DNA of 9,255 bases from Actinomycetota bacterium (GTDB lineage: Bacteria > Actinomycetota > Actinomycetes > Nanopelagicales > Nanopelagicaceae). Below the pieces are notes generated by a model that worked only from the letters and a program-made list of their open reading frames with translations, ran no database searches and was not told where the DNA came from. The translations under genes and the position numbers were made by a program. Every line of letters begins with the position of its first letter. Positions within the stretch are counted from its first letter, which is position 1. Positions 1 to 6,578 of this stretch are shown here, in pieces. Where the stretch lies: NCBI GenBank assembly GCA_009924185.1, contig RFSC01000024.1:1-9255 (forward strand), read 5' to 3'.

Positions 1-1925
1 TGGGTGACGGTGCTGTTGCGGTTCACCCAGATGATGAGCGTTACAAGCACTTAATTGGGAAGAAGGTACTTCTTCCTCTTGTGGATCGCATGATTCCAAT
101 CATTGCCGACGAGTTGGTAGAGCCGGAGTTTGGAACCGGTGCGGTAAAGGTAACGGCAGCACATGATCCAAATGACTTTGAAATGGGAATGCGTCATAAC
201 GTTCCGTTGATTGTGATTATGAATGAGCATGGCGTGATGTCTGGAACCGGCACCGAGTTTGATGGCATGGATCGCTTTGATGCGCGCAAGGCAGTTGTAG
301 AAAAACTACGCAGTATGGGTCGAGTTGTTTCTGAAAAAAGACCATATATGCATGCTGTTGGGCATTGTTCACGTTGCGATACAACTGTAGAGCCGAGACT
401 TTCTAAGCAATGGTTTGTAAAAGTTGCGCCACTTGCAAAAGCAGCAGGAGATGCGGTTCGTGATGGCAAGGTAAAGATTGACCCGGTTTCTATGGAGCCC
501 AGATATTTTGAGTGGGTCGACAACATGCATGACTGGTGTATCTCACGTCAGTTGTGGTGGGGACATCGCATTCCAGTTTGGTACGGTCCAAATGGTGAGG
601 TAGTTGTAGTTGGTCCCGGCGAGGAAGCACCTACTGGCTACACCCAAGATCCAGATGTTTTGGATACTTGGTTTTCCTCTGCATTGTGGCCATTCTCAAC
701 CTTGGGTTGGCCGGGCAACACCGATGATTTAAAGAAGTTTTATCCAACCAGTGTTTTGGTCACCGGCTATGACATTCTCTTTTTCTGGGTAGTTCGCATG
801 ATGCTTTTTGGTTTGTTCGCGATGGATGGAGTGCCACCATTTAAAGTAATTGCATTACATGGATTAGTTAGAGACAAGCATGGTAAGAAGATGAGCAAGT
901 CTCGTGGCAACACAGTTGATCCACTTGAGTTTATGGACAAATACGGCTCCGATGCGCTGCGTTTTACATTAGCTAGAGGTGCAAATCCAGGAACTGATCA
1001 AGCTTTAGCGGAGGAATGGATCGCTGGGTCCAGGAACTTCGCTACTAAAGTTTGGAATGCATCTCGTTTTGCCATGATGAATGGCGCTACTGTCGAGGGG
1101 CCACTTCCTGATAAATCAGAGTTAAACCATGTCGATCGCTGGATACTTTCCAGGCTAGATGAAACCATTGCAAATACCGATCGCCTATTCGAAAGTTTTG
1201 AATTCGCCAAAGGATGCGAAGAGATTTATCACTTTGCCTGGGACGAAGTCTGTGACTGGTATCTAGAGTTAATCAAGGACACCTTTGCAAAAGGTGGCAC
1301 CGAAGCGGAAAAAACTAGAAGAGTTTTAGGTCATGTCTTAGATCAACTGCTTCGATTGATGCATCCAACAATGCCCTTCTTGTCAGAGGCGCTGTGGTGT
1401 TCATTAACCGGAGGTGAATCTCTAGTAGTTGCTTCTTGGCCAACTCCGCAAACGAGAGAGGTCGATGCAGAAGCCGTAGCTGTCGTCAGTGATATGCAGA
1501 GGTTGATTACTGAGATTAGAAGATTCCGTAGCGAACAAGGAATCAAGACCTCTGCACGTATTGCAGCGAAAATCGAGGGTATGCAAGGTGCGTTGGCTCA
1601 ATATGAGTCCTCACTTCGATTCTTGGTAAAGCTAGATGATCCGGCTCCACAATTCAAACCTTCAGCCAAAATCGAAGTTGGAGAGTTTGTAGTTCAATTT
1701 GATTTAACTGGAAGTATTGATGTCAAGGCTGAACGTGCCCGATTAACAAAAGATCTTGAAGCGATTAAGAAAGATCAGCAAACAGCTAAGGTCAAGTTGG
1801 AGAATGAAAACTTCATGGCCAAAGCTCCAATGGAGGTCGTCACTACCATCCGCGAGCGTATGGAATTCTGCGAAAATGAAATTAATCGCATCAATGCTTT
1901 ACTTGCTGCCTTGCCACAACAATGA
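1..1925 (+). CDS. valS: Valyl-tRNA synthetase, 5'-truncated (C-terminal 640 codons)
   Basis: Cytoplasmic class I aminoacyl-tRNA synthetase that charges tRNA-Val with valine using ATP and hydrolyses mischarged Thr-tRNA. The open frame enters at base 3, so the gene begins upstream. The missing part should hold the HIGH motif and the start of the CP1 editing domain, roughly 230 residues judging from the usual length of about 870. Visible in order: the end of the editing domain (FGTGAVKVTAAHDPNDFE, near base 132), the return to the catalytic core (DWCISRQLWWGHRIPVWY, near 531), the KMSKS loop (888-902), the anticodon-binding helical domain with WDEVCDWYLELIK (near 1239), and a charged C-terminal coiled-coil arm in the last 60 residues, typical of ValRS. 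These motifs separate it from IleRS and LeuRS. The TGA stop overlaps the folC ATG by four bases, so the two genes are probably translationally coupled. Nothing looks broken apart from the window edge. Confidence 0.98.
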   Translation, partial: GDGAVAVHPDDERYKHLIGKKVLLPLVDRMIPIIADELVEPEFGTGAVKVTAAHDPNDFEMGMRHNVPLIVIMNEHGVMSGTGTEFDGMDRFDARKAVVEKLRSMGRVVSEKRPYMHAVGHCSRCDTTVEPRLSKQWFVKVAPLAKAAGDAVRDGKVKIDPVSMEPRYFEWVDNMHDWCISRQLWWGHRIPVWYGPNGEVVVVGPGEEAPTGYTQDPDVLDTWFSSALWPFSTLGWPGNTDDLKKFYPTSVLVTGYDILFFWVVRMMLFGLFAMDGVPPFKVIALHGLVRDKHGKKMSKSRGNTVDPLEFMDKYGSDALRFTLARGANPGTDQALAEEWIAGSRNFATKVWNASRFAMMNGATVEGPLPDKSELNHVDRWILSRLDETIANTDRLFESFEFAKGCEEIYHFAWDEVCDWYLELIKDTFAKGGTEAEKTRRVLGHVLDQLLRLMHPTMPFLSEALWCSLTGGESLVVASWPTPQTREVDAEAVAVVSDMQRLITEIRRFRSEQGIKTSARIAAKIEGMQGALAQYESSLRFLVKLDDPAPQFKPSAKIEVGEFVVQFDLTGSIDVKAERARLTKDLEAIKKDQQTAKVKLENENFMAKAPMEVVTTIRERMEFCENEINRINALLAALPQQ

Positions 1926-3277
1926 CATCCAAGGATGATTTGCAGCGTCTTGACGCAATAGAGAAGGCATTATTGAACCGCTGGCCAGAGACTCGCATTG
2001 CTCCAACTTTAGATCGAATAGCAGCGCTGACTGATGCCCTAGGTTCGCCGCAGCTCTCTTATCCGACAATTCACATAGCTGGCACAAATGGAAAAACAAC
2101 GACCACTCGACTCATTGATTCATTGTGCTTTGAACTAGGAATGCGAACCGGGCGATTCACCAGCCCTCACCTAGAGAGTTTTCTAGAACGTATCACCATA
2201 AACGGAGAATCAATTTCACCAGAGGGCATGATCGCTACCTACAACGACATTGCTTTGTACTTGGAGATGATTGATTCTCGAATGCCGAACAAACTCTCAT
2301 TTTTTGAATCTATGTGCGCACTAGCCTTTGTGGCATTCGCCGAGTATCCCGTTGATGTTGGAATCTTTGAATGTGGAATGGGAGGCGAGTGGGATTCCAC
2401 CAACGTCATTAATGCAGCAGTTTCAGTTGTGACCCCAATTGGTTTTGATCATATGGAGTACTTGGGGGATACCCTAGAAAAGATTGCTTTAACAAAATCA
2501 GGGATCATCAAACCTAACTCTTTTGCGGTTTTGGCAAGGCAAGAGCCTGAAGTTGCCCCGATTTTGATGCATAAATGTGCCGAGGTGGATGCGACTCCGC
2601 TCCGTGAAGGGATCGAGTATTCAGTAAAGAGTCGCGCCCTGGCTGTTGGCGGTCAATTGATCTCAATAGCCGGCGTTTATGGAGATTATGATGATTTGTT
2701 CTTACCTTTACATGGAGCTCATCAGGCCTCAAATGCAGCTACCGCGTTAGCCGCAGTTGAAGCTTTTGCGGGAGAAAGCAAGTTGGATGAAACTGTGGTT
2801 CGTGAGGCTTTTGCAAACGCCACTTCTCCGGGAAGATGCGAAGTTATTATGCGTAATCCAACGGTGATAATCGATGCAGCGCATAACCCTCATGGAGCAG
2901 CTTCTCTACGAAAGACAATTAAGGATGAGTTTGACTTCGAATCGATAATTGCCGTTATTGCTCCTATGGGAGACAAAGATGTCGATGGAATATTTGAAGA
3001 GTTGGAAGATGTAGTTTCTCAAGTAATAGTTTCTCGGAACTCATCTCATCGAGCTGCAGAGTTGGGAGAGCTACTTTCCCGAGCACAAACGGTCTTTGGA
3101 TCAACACGAGTAGTGGCCATTGAATCTCTAACCGATGCGATTTCGACCGCTATCGAACAAGCCAAATTAGAAAACGCTGTGAATGATTTGAATGCGGCGG
3201 TTTTGATTGCAGGTTCAGTTGTCACTGCGGGAGAATCGCGAGGAATCATTAGAGGGTTGAAGGAAAAAAAGAAATGA
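1922..3277 (+). CDS. folC: Bifunctional folylpolyglutamate synthase / dihydrofolate synthase
   Basis: Mur-ligase-family enzyme of the cytoplasm. It uses ATP to add glutamate to folates, which retains them in the cell, and often also to dihydropteroate. The 451 residues fit the family. Visible motifs are the P-loop GTNGKTTT (residues 54-61), the folate-loop region TSPHLESFLERI (80-91), the Mg-binding ECGMGGEWDSTN (150-161), GFDHMEYLG (174-182), TKSGIIKP with the lysine expected to be carboxylated (191-198), HQASNAATALAA (267-278) and the C-terminal-domain signature DAAHNPHGA (318-326). The ATG at 1922 overlaps the valS stop (ATGA) and has no Shine-Dalgarno sequence in the preceding 25 bases, so translation probably depends on re-initiation after valS. 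A TTG at 1940 with AAGGA four bases before it is a weaker alternative start. The 3' end is a run of Lys codons (KEKKK) containing a possible frameshift site and the ribosome-binding site of the next gene. Whether it has both activities cannot be told from sequence alone. Confidence 0.97.
   Translation: MTSKDDLQRLDAIEKALLNRWPETRIAPTLDRIAALTDALGSPQLSYPTIHIAGTNGKTTTTRLIDSLCFELGMRTGRFTSPHLESFLERITINGESISPEGMIATYNDIALYLEMIDSRMPNKLSFFESMCALAFVAFAEYPVDVGIFECGMGGEWDSTNVINAAVSVVTPIGFDHMEYLGDTLEKIALTKSGIIKPNSFAVLARQEPEVAPILMHKCAEVDATPLREGIEYSVKSRALAVGGQLISIAGVYGDYDDLFLPLHGAHQASNAATALAAVEAFAGESKLDETVVREAFANATSPGRCEVIMRNPTVIIDAAHNPHGAASLRKTIKDEFDFESIIAVIAPMGDKDVDGIFEELEDVVSQVIVSRNSSHRAAELGELLSRAQTVFGSTRVVAIESLTDAISTAIEQAKLENAVNDLNAAVLIAGSVVTAGESRGIIRGLKEKKK
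3252..3277 (+). other. Candidate -1 frameshift site A_AAA_AAG at folC end, overlapping the SD of the next gene
   Basis: Seen directly: in the folC frame, codons GAA AAA AAG AAA TGA end the gene. Bases 3265-3271 therefore read A_AAA_AAG with AAA and AAG in the zero frame, the same heptamer and phase as the E. coli dnaX slippery site. A purine-rich GAGGG (3252-3256) ends 8 bases upstream, and GAAGGA (3259-3264) abuts the heptamer. After a -1 slip the ribosome would read GAA, then ATG at 3274, which is in frame with the downstream gene, giving a FolC-membrane protein fusion. I found no convincing hairpin close downstream. The simpler explanation is that GAAGGA is the Shine-Dalgarno for the ATG at 3274 (9-base spacer) and the A-run is an unstructured spacer made of Lys codons. 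Confidence 0.35.
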
Positions 3278-3618
3278 GAATGTTGGCGCGCAGTGTTTTG
3301 ATTATGGAGATGTTTGTAATTGGATTTGCTGTTTTGGCGGCGAAGGATTTAACCGCTGCTAATTTAGGCGCCGCCGCATTTTGGTCTGCAGGCATCATTG
3401 CATTTTTCGCCTTAATCGCTTCTGGTACCTTGAAATCCAAATTCGGTTGGGTACTTGGTTGGATCACTCAATTTGCCTTGATTGGCTACGGGTTTTTTGT
3501 TTTCACTATGTTTTTCCTGGGCGCTTTGTTCATGGGGCTCTGGGTAGCTGCCATAGTCATAGGGCAAAAGGGTGAGGCCGCCCGGGCCGCATTTAACGCA
3601 GGAGAGAAAACGCAATAG
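3274..3618 (+). CDS. Small integral membrane protein, DUF4233 family, function unknown
   Basis: A 114-residue hydrophobic protein whose biochemical role I do not know. Hydrophobic segments lie at about residues 7-23, 33-50, 60-76 and 78-97, so three to four membrane helices are likely, followed by a short charged, Ala-rich tail (GEKTQ at the end). The pattern GWVLGW..Q...IGYGFFV..MFFLGALF matches what I recall of the actinobacterial DUF4233 family, which sits next to folC. Position supports this: the ATG overlaps the folC stop as ATGA, and GAAGGA (3259-3264) is a good Shine-Dalgarno. A second in-frame ATG at 3280 is possible but farther from that site. The gene ends nine bases before ndk, and its TAG stop appears to double as part of the ndk -10 box. 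Tight coupling to folC hints at a link with folate metabolism or transport, but that is only inference from position. Confidence 0.85.
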   Translation: MRMLARSVLIMEMFVIGFAVLAAKDLTAANLGAAAFWSAGIIAFFALIASGTLKSKFGWVLGWITQFALIGYGFFVFTMFFLGALFMGLWVAAIVIGQKGEAARAAFNAGEKTQ

Positions 3619-3621
3619 ACT
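3593..3621 (+). promoter_or_regulatory. Probable promoter for leaderless ndk transcription
   Basis: The -35-like TTAACG (3593-3598, four of six bases matching TTGACA) is followed by a 17-base spacer and then TAGACT (3616-3621). TAGACT fits the actinobacterial -10 pattern TANNNT. Its last T lies seven bases before the G of the ndk GTG at 3628, the spacing expected when transcription starts at the first base of the start codon. Supporting this, ndk has no Shine-Dalgarno at a usable distance; the nearest purine run, GGAGAG (3601-3606), ends 21 bases upstream. The TAG of the -10 box is also the stop codon of the preceding gene. Leaderless genes are common in Actinomycetota. No transcript data are available here. 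Confidence 0.55.
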
Positions 3622-3627
3622 GCCCCC

Positions 3628-4077
3628 GTGGCTAATTCGACTTCCTCAACCAGCAGTTCTGCACAGCGCACCCTTATTCTGGTTAAGCCTGATGGCGTAC
3701 GTCGCGGTCTTGTTGGCGAAGTAATCTCGAGAGTTGAGCGCAAGGGTTACAAGATTTCTGCATTGCGAATGTTGCAAGCAGATCGCAGCACATTAGCGGC
3801 GCACTACGCTGAACATGAAGGAAAACCATTTTATGAACCGCTTGTCGAGTTCATGCTCTCTGGTCCAATCGTTGCGATGATTGCAGAGGGAGAGAGAGTT
3901 ATCGAAGGGTTTAGATCTTTAGCCGGCACTACAGACCCGACTACCGCTGCACCAGGATCAATCCGTGGCGACCTAGCTAGAGATCAAGGCACAAAAGTTG
4001 TTCAGAACATCGTGCACGGATCTGATTCTCCAGAATCTGCTGAGCGAGAGATAAAGATTTTCTTCCCTAACTTGTAA
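3628..4077 (+). CDS. ndk: Nucleoside diphosphate kinase
   Basis: Cytoplasmic enzyme that balances NTP and dNTP pools by moving the gamma-phosphate from one nucleoside triphosphate to another nucleoside diphosphate through a phospho-histidine. Visible are the opening strand RTLILVKPDGV with the conserved Lys20, the Kpn-loop region with RSLAGTTDPTTAAPGSIRGD (about 96-115), and the active-site signature NIVHGSDSPESAEREI with catalytic His130. The length of 149 is about 10-12 residues above the usual bacterial size, because the protein begins with a Ser/Thr-rich stretch (STSSTSSS, residues 4-11). The GTG start is forced: an in-frame TAG lies four codons upstream and no ATG, GTG or TTG follows before the first beta strand. 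The gene lacks a Shine-Dalgarno and is probably leaderless, and it can also be read from the operon transcript. Its stop codon overlaps the mreB ribosome-binding site. Confidence 0.97.
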   Translation: MANSTSSTSSSAQRTLILVKPDGVRRGLVGEVISRVERKGYKISALRMLQADRSTLAAHYAEHEGKPFYEPLVEFMLSGPIVAMIAEGERVIEGFRSLAGTTDPTTAAPGSIRGDLARDQGTKVVQNIVHGSDSPESAEREIKIFFPNL

Positions 4078-4081
4078 GGAG
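4076..4081 (+). promoter_or_regulatory. mreB ribosome-binding site overlapping the ndk stop
   Basis: AAGGAG lies eight bases before the mreB ATG at 4090 and shares its first two bases with the TAA stop of ndk. It is one of the strongest Shine-Dalgarno matches in the window, consistent with high MreB synthesis, and it fixes the start at 4090. Confidence 0.85.
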
Positions 4082-4089
4082 CAAACGCA

Positions 4090-5130
4090 ATGGCAAATCA
4101 AATAAATCGTTGGACCTTTCTAGGTCGCGACATGGCGATTGATCTAGGTACTGCAAATACCTTGGTCTACGTTCGTGGCAAAGGAATTGTTCTCAATGAG
4201 CCAAGCGTGGTTGCGGTAAATCAGGATACGGGCGCAGTTCTAGCTGTAGGAACCGAAGCGAAGAAAATGATTGGTCGCACCCCAGGAAGTATCGTCGCGA
4301 TTCGACCTCTTAAGGATGGCGTTATTGCAGACTTCGATACAACCGCTTTAATGATTAAGTACTTCATCCGTCAGGTACACAAACGTACCTATCTTGCTAA
4401 GCCGCGCATTGTTATCTGCGTTCCTTCCGGAATTACTGGTGTTGAGCAAAGAGCGGTAAAAGATGCTGGTTACGAAGCGGGTGCACGCAAGGTTTACATT
4501 ATTGAAGAGCCAATGGCAGCAGCAATCGGAGCAGGCTTACCAATCCACGAACCAACCGGAAACATGGTGGTAGATATCGGTGGCGGTACAACTGAAGTTG
4601 CTGTTATCTCGCTTGGTGGAATTGTTTCTGCGCTTTCTATTCGAGTTGGTGGAGATGAATTAGACCAAGCAATCATCAACTGGGTTAAGAAAGAGTTCTC
4701 TCTTATGCTCGGTGAGCGCACCGCAGAAGAAATTAAGATGGCGATTGGTTCGGCATATCCACTTCGTGATGAACCAGATGCAGAGATTCGCGGTCGCGAT
4801 CTCGCAACAGGATTACCGAAGACCATCGTGGTTTCATCTGAAGATATTAGAAAAGCTTTGGAGGAGCCGGTCAACGCCATTGTTAACGCGGTGAAGAACA
4901 CTCTTGATAAGACTCCACCAGAGTTGGCTGCGGATCTTATGGATCGTGGAATTGTTCTTACCGGAGGCGGCGCACTACTTAAGGGTCTTGATGAAAGATT
5001 GCGCCATGAAACCAATATGCCTATCCACATTGCAGAGCGACCACTTAATGCGGTTGTGGAGGGTTCAGGTAAGTGCGTTGAAGAGTTTGAAGCGTTAGAA
5101 AAAGTTTTAATCTCTGAACCACGACGCTAG
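4090..5130 (+). CDS. mreB: Rod-shape-determining actin homologue MreB
   Basis: Bacterial actin that forms ATP-dependent antiparallel filaments on the inner face of the membrane and steers sidewall peptidoglycan synthesis. At 346 residues it has the normal length. Actin-fold motifs are all present: phosphate-1 loop DLGTANTLVY (18-27), GRTPG and the RPLKDGVIADF stretch (62-82), the catalytic-glutamate region EEPMAAAIGAGL (139-150), phosphate-2 loop DIGGGTTEVAV (162-172) and adenosine loop GIVLTGGGALLKGLD (287-301). Ahead of the fold is a short N-terminal extension (NRWTFLGRD) with aromatic and basic residues that could insert into the membrane. The start is set by AAGGAG at 4076-4081. It heads the mreB-mreC-mreD-mrdA-rodA block, and mreC begins seven bases after its stop. 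The context with mreC and rodA rules out Hsp70/DnaK or FtsA. Confidence 0.98.
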   Translation: MANQINRWTFLGRDMAIDLGTANTLVYVRGKGIVLNEPSVVAVNQDTGAVLAVGTEAKKMIGRTPGSIVAIRPLKDGVIADFDTTALMIKYFIRQVHKRTYLAKPRIVICVPSGITGVEQRAVKDAGYEAGARKVYIIEEPMAAAIGAGLPIHEPTGNMVVDIGGGTTEVAVISLGGIVSALSIRVGGDELDQAIINWVKKEFSLMLGERTAEEIKMAIGSAYPLRDEPDAEIRGRDLATGLPKTIVVSSEDIRKALEEPVNAIVNAVKNTLDKTPPELAADLMDRGIVLTGGGALLKGLDERLRHETNMPIHIAERPLNAVVEGSGKCVEEFEALEKVLISEPRR

Positions 5131-5137
5131 GTAGCTC

Positions 5138-6055
5138 ATGCCAGCTAGAGGTTCAAATCGCACGCGACTTCTTTGGATTTCGCTTTTGGTTACCTCTTTA
5201 TTTCTAATTACTTTGGATCTGCGTGGGGTTAGCATCATCAGCTCAATTCGTTCTGGGGCGCAAACCATTTTGGCGCCATTTCAAAAGGCGGGCAGCGCTG
5301 TTATATCTCCGTTGGGTAACCTCTTTGAAGATGTTTCAAATCTAGGTAGAACTCAATCCAAAATCGATGCTCTCAAAGAAGAGAATGAAAAGCTAAAGAG
5401 CCAACTAATCCTCAACGAAAATGTGGTCGGCGAACTTAAGCAATTAAAAGGCACACTTGATTTAGCGGGATCAGCAAGATTTAAAGTCGTTGCAGCTCGA
5501 GTCATAACTAGGGGCGGCACCGCAACCTTCGGTGAAACTATTGTCATTGATCAAGGATCACGGGCTGGAATAAAAAGAGATATGACTGTGATTGCGACCA
5601 GCGGATTGGTAGGCGTCGTTAAGTCCACTACAGCAAACTCCTCAGTTGTATTGCTGATGAGCGATCCGTCATTCCGAGTTGGCGTAAGAGTTGCCGGAAC
5701 GCAAGATATGGGAATCTTGAGTGGTGGCGGGGACAACCGTTTTTCAATTCAAATGCTTAGTGCAACAGGGCAAATCAATGTTGGAGATGTACTGCTATCG
5801 CGTGGCAGCTCAGGCGATCGTCCCTTTGTGCCGGGAGTGCCAGTTGGAAGGGTCTCATTTGTAGAGAGCACCGCTGGTCAGTTAACTAAAGAGGGTCGAG
5901 TCGAAGGATTTGTTGACTTGGATGGCTTAGGGGTTGTCAGCGTGGTTTTGGATGCAACCGCAGGAGATCCTGGAGATGCCTTAGTGCCACGGGCGCCTAA
6001 ACCTGCTCCAACAGTTACGGTATTTGTGACGCCAAAGCCAACTCCTTCGGAGTAA
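5138..6055 (+). CDS. mreC: Rod-shape-determining protein MreC
   Basis: Bitopic membrane protein of the elongasome that links cytoplasmic MreB to periplasmic PBP2 and is thought to activate the PBP2-RodA pair. Of its 305 residues, a short basic N-terminus (RGSNRTR) is followed by one membrane helix (about 11-28), a coiled coil (about 72-105, with KIDALKEENEKLKSQL) and the two beta-barrel domains of the MreC family. Recognisable family pieces are VVAARVITRG (117-126), VIDQGSRAGIKRDM (136-149), GLVGVV (156-161) and SDPSFRVGVRV (175-185). The end is a Pro/Thr-rich tail (from about 284) likely extended in the periplasm. The ATG at 5138 has only a weak purine stretch (AGGTAG, from 5129) that overlaps the mreB stop, so coupling to mreB translation is likely. 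The identification rests on both motifs and neighbours. Confidence 0.96.
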   Translation: MPARGSNRTRLLWISLLVTSLFLITLDLRGVSIISSIRSGAQTILAPFQKAGSAVISPLGNLFEDVSNLGRTQSKIDALKEENEKLKSQLILNENVVGELKQLKGTLDLAGSARFKVVAARVITRGGTATFGETIVIDQGSRAGIKRDMTVIATSGLVGVVKSTTANSSVVLLMSDPSFRVGVRVAGTQDMGILSGGGDNRFSIQMLSATGQINVGDVLLSRGSSGDRPFVPGVPVGRVSFVESTAGQLTKEGRVEGFVDLDGLGVVSVVLDATAGDPGDALVPRAPKPAPTVTVFVTPKPTPSE

Positions 6056-6059
6056 GTGC

Positions 6060-6578
6060 ATGACTTTAAACAGAGTTCCCAGAATCGTTGCGGTATTCGC
6101 CCTAGTTTTTCTATTGCAAGAAGCATTGATTAATCGTATTTCCTTTTTTATTGGTGGCTTTTCCCTATATCTCGCCTTTTTTATTGTGTGGGTCATGCAA
6201 GAAGAACGAAGCTCCGCGGTTGTTAGTGGATTTATTGCCGGCTTCATTGCTGATTTTTCCCCAACCTTGGAAGCGCCATTTGGGCTATGGAGCTTTGTGT
6301 ACACAGTCGTTGCTTACGTAATTGCCAACAATGTAAGAAGCGCACTGGATGCTGACATGAGTCCAGTGACGATTAGCTTAGTTACGGTCTTTGGAAGTTT
6401 TTCTGCATCAATTATGTTTTTGATTTCTGGAGCAATTCTTGGTCAAGAAGTTGGTTCGGCCGGCTATGTTTTGCGAGAGTTGTTTGGAAACTCATTGTGG
6501 ACTCTCTTGCTATCTCCACTTTACGGACCCTTAGCTATCAAGCTCTATCGAGCAACTTTGACGGCAAGGAGTCGATAG
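6060..6578 (+). CDS. mreD: Rod-shape-determining membrane protein MreD
   Basis: Polytopic membrane protein of the elongasome that works with MreC. The 172 residues are very hydrophobic, with about five to six helices (near 8-25, 28-46, 50-66, 73-92, 103-127 and possibly 137-157). The best family match is the stretch SGFIAGFIADFSPTLEAPFG (56-75), which corresponds to the MreD G-x-x-x-D-x-x-P...P-x-G pattern with Asp65. MreD sequences are poorly conserved, so position between mreC and mrdA carries much of the weight. GGAG (6049-6052) lies seven bases before the ATG, inside the mreC stop region, and supports this start. The gene ends immediately before the mrdA ATG. Confidence 0.94.
   Translation: MTLNRVPRIVAVFALVFLLQEALINRISFFIGGFSLYLAFFIVWVMQEERSSAVVSGFIAGFIADFSPTLEAPFGLWSFVYTVVAYVIANNVRSALDADMSPVTISLVTVFGSFSASIMFLISGAILGQEVGSAGYVLRELFGNSLWTLLLSPLYGPLAIKLYRATLTARSR
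6566..6571 (+). promoter_or_regulatory. mrdA ribosome-binding site inside the mreD end
   Basis: AAGGAG lies within the last mreD codons, seven bases before the mrdA ATG at 6579, and fixes that start. The mreD stop TAG and the mrdA ATG are directly adjacent with no base between them. Confidence 0.85.

Noticed and set aside
81..83. GTG at 81 as a start codon for valS.
   Set aside because: The frame is open back to base 3 and the upstream codons encode normal ValRS editing-domain sequence (AVHPDDERYKHLIGKKV), so the gene is cut by the window edge and does not start here.
3336..3375. Seven-base inverted repeat GGCGGCG / CGCCGCC with a 26-base loop inside the DUF4233 gene, considered as a frameshift stimulator or terminator.
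   Set aside because: It is about 65 bases past the slippery heptamer, has a long loop and no T-run, and is made of Ala/Gly codons.
3580..3587. GC-rich palindrome GCCCGGGC just upstream of the ndk promoter, considered as an operator.
   Set aside because: Only eight bases long, inside coding sequence for Ala/Arg residues, with no second copy nearby.
4494..5030. A 178-codon open frame on the minus strand opposite mreB.
   Set aside because: It lies wholly within the strongly conserved mreB, has no recognisable domain, and is the kind of antisense frame created by codon bias in the sense gene.
5087..5113. Possible promoter near the end of mreB (TTGAAG, then TAATCT) for mreC.
   Set aside because: The spacer is only 15 bases and the -35 match is weak; such pairs occur easily by chance in sequence of this composition.
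6142..6186. A 12-base direct repeat CCTTTTTTATTG (6142-6153 and 6175-6186), 33 bases apart in mreD, each with a T6 run that could be a slip site.
   Set aside because: Both encode Phe-Phe-Ile in membrane helices and the T-runs are not in the phase needed for a -1 slip; coincidence of hydrophobic codons is enough.
5981..6304. A 107-codon minus-strand frame across the mreC/mreD junction, and similar minus-strand frames at 194-526 and 8135-8461.
   Set aside because: All are antisense to confidently identified genes, with no homology that I recognise.
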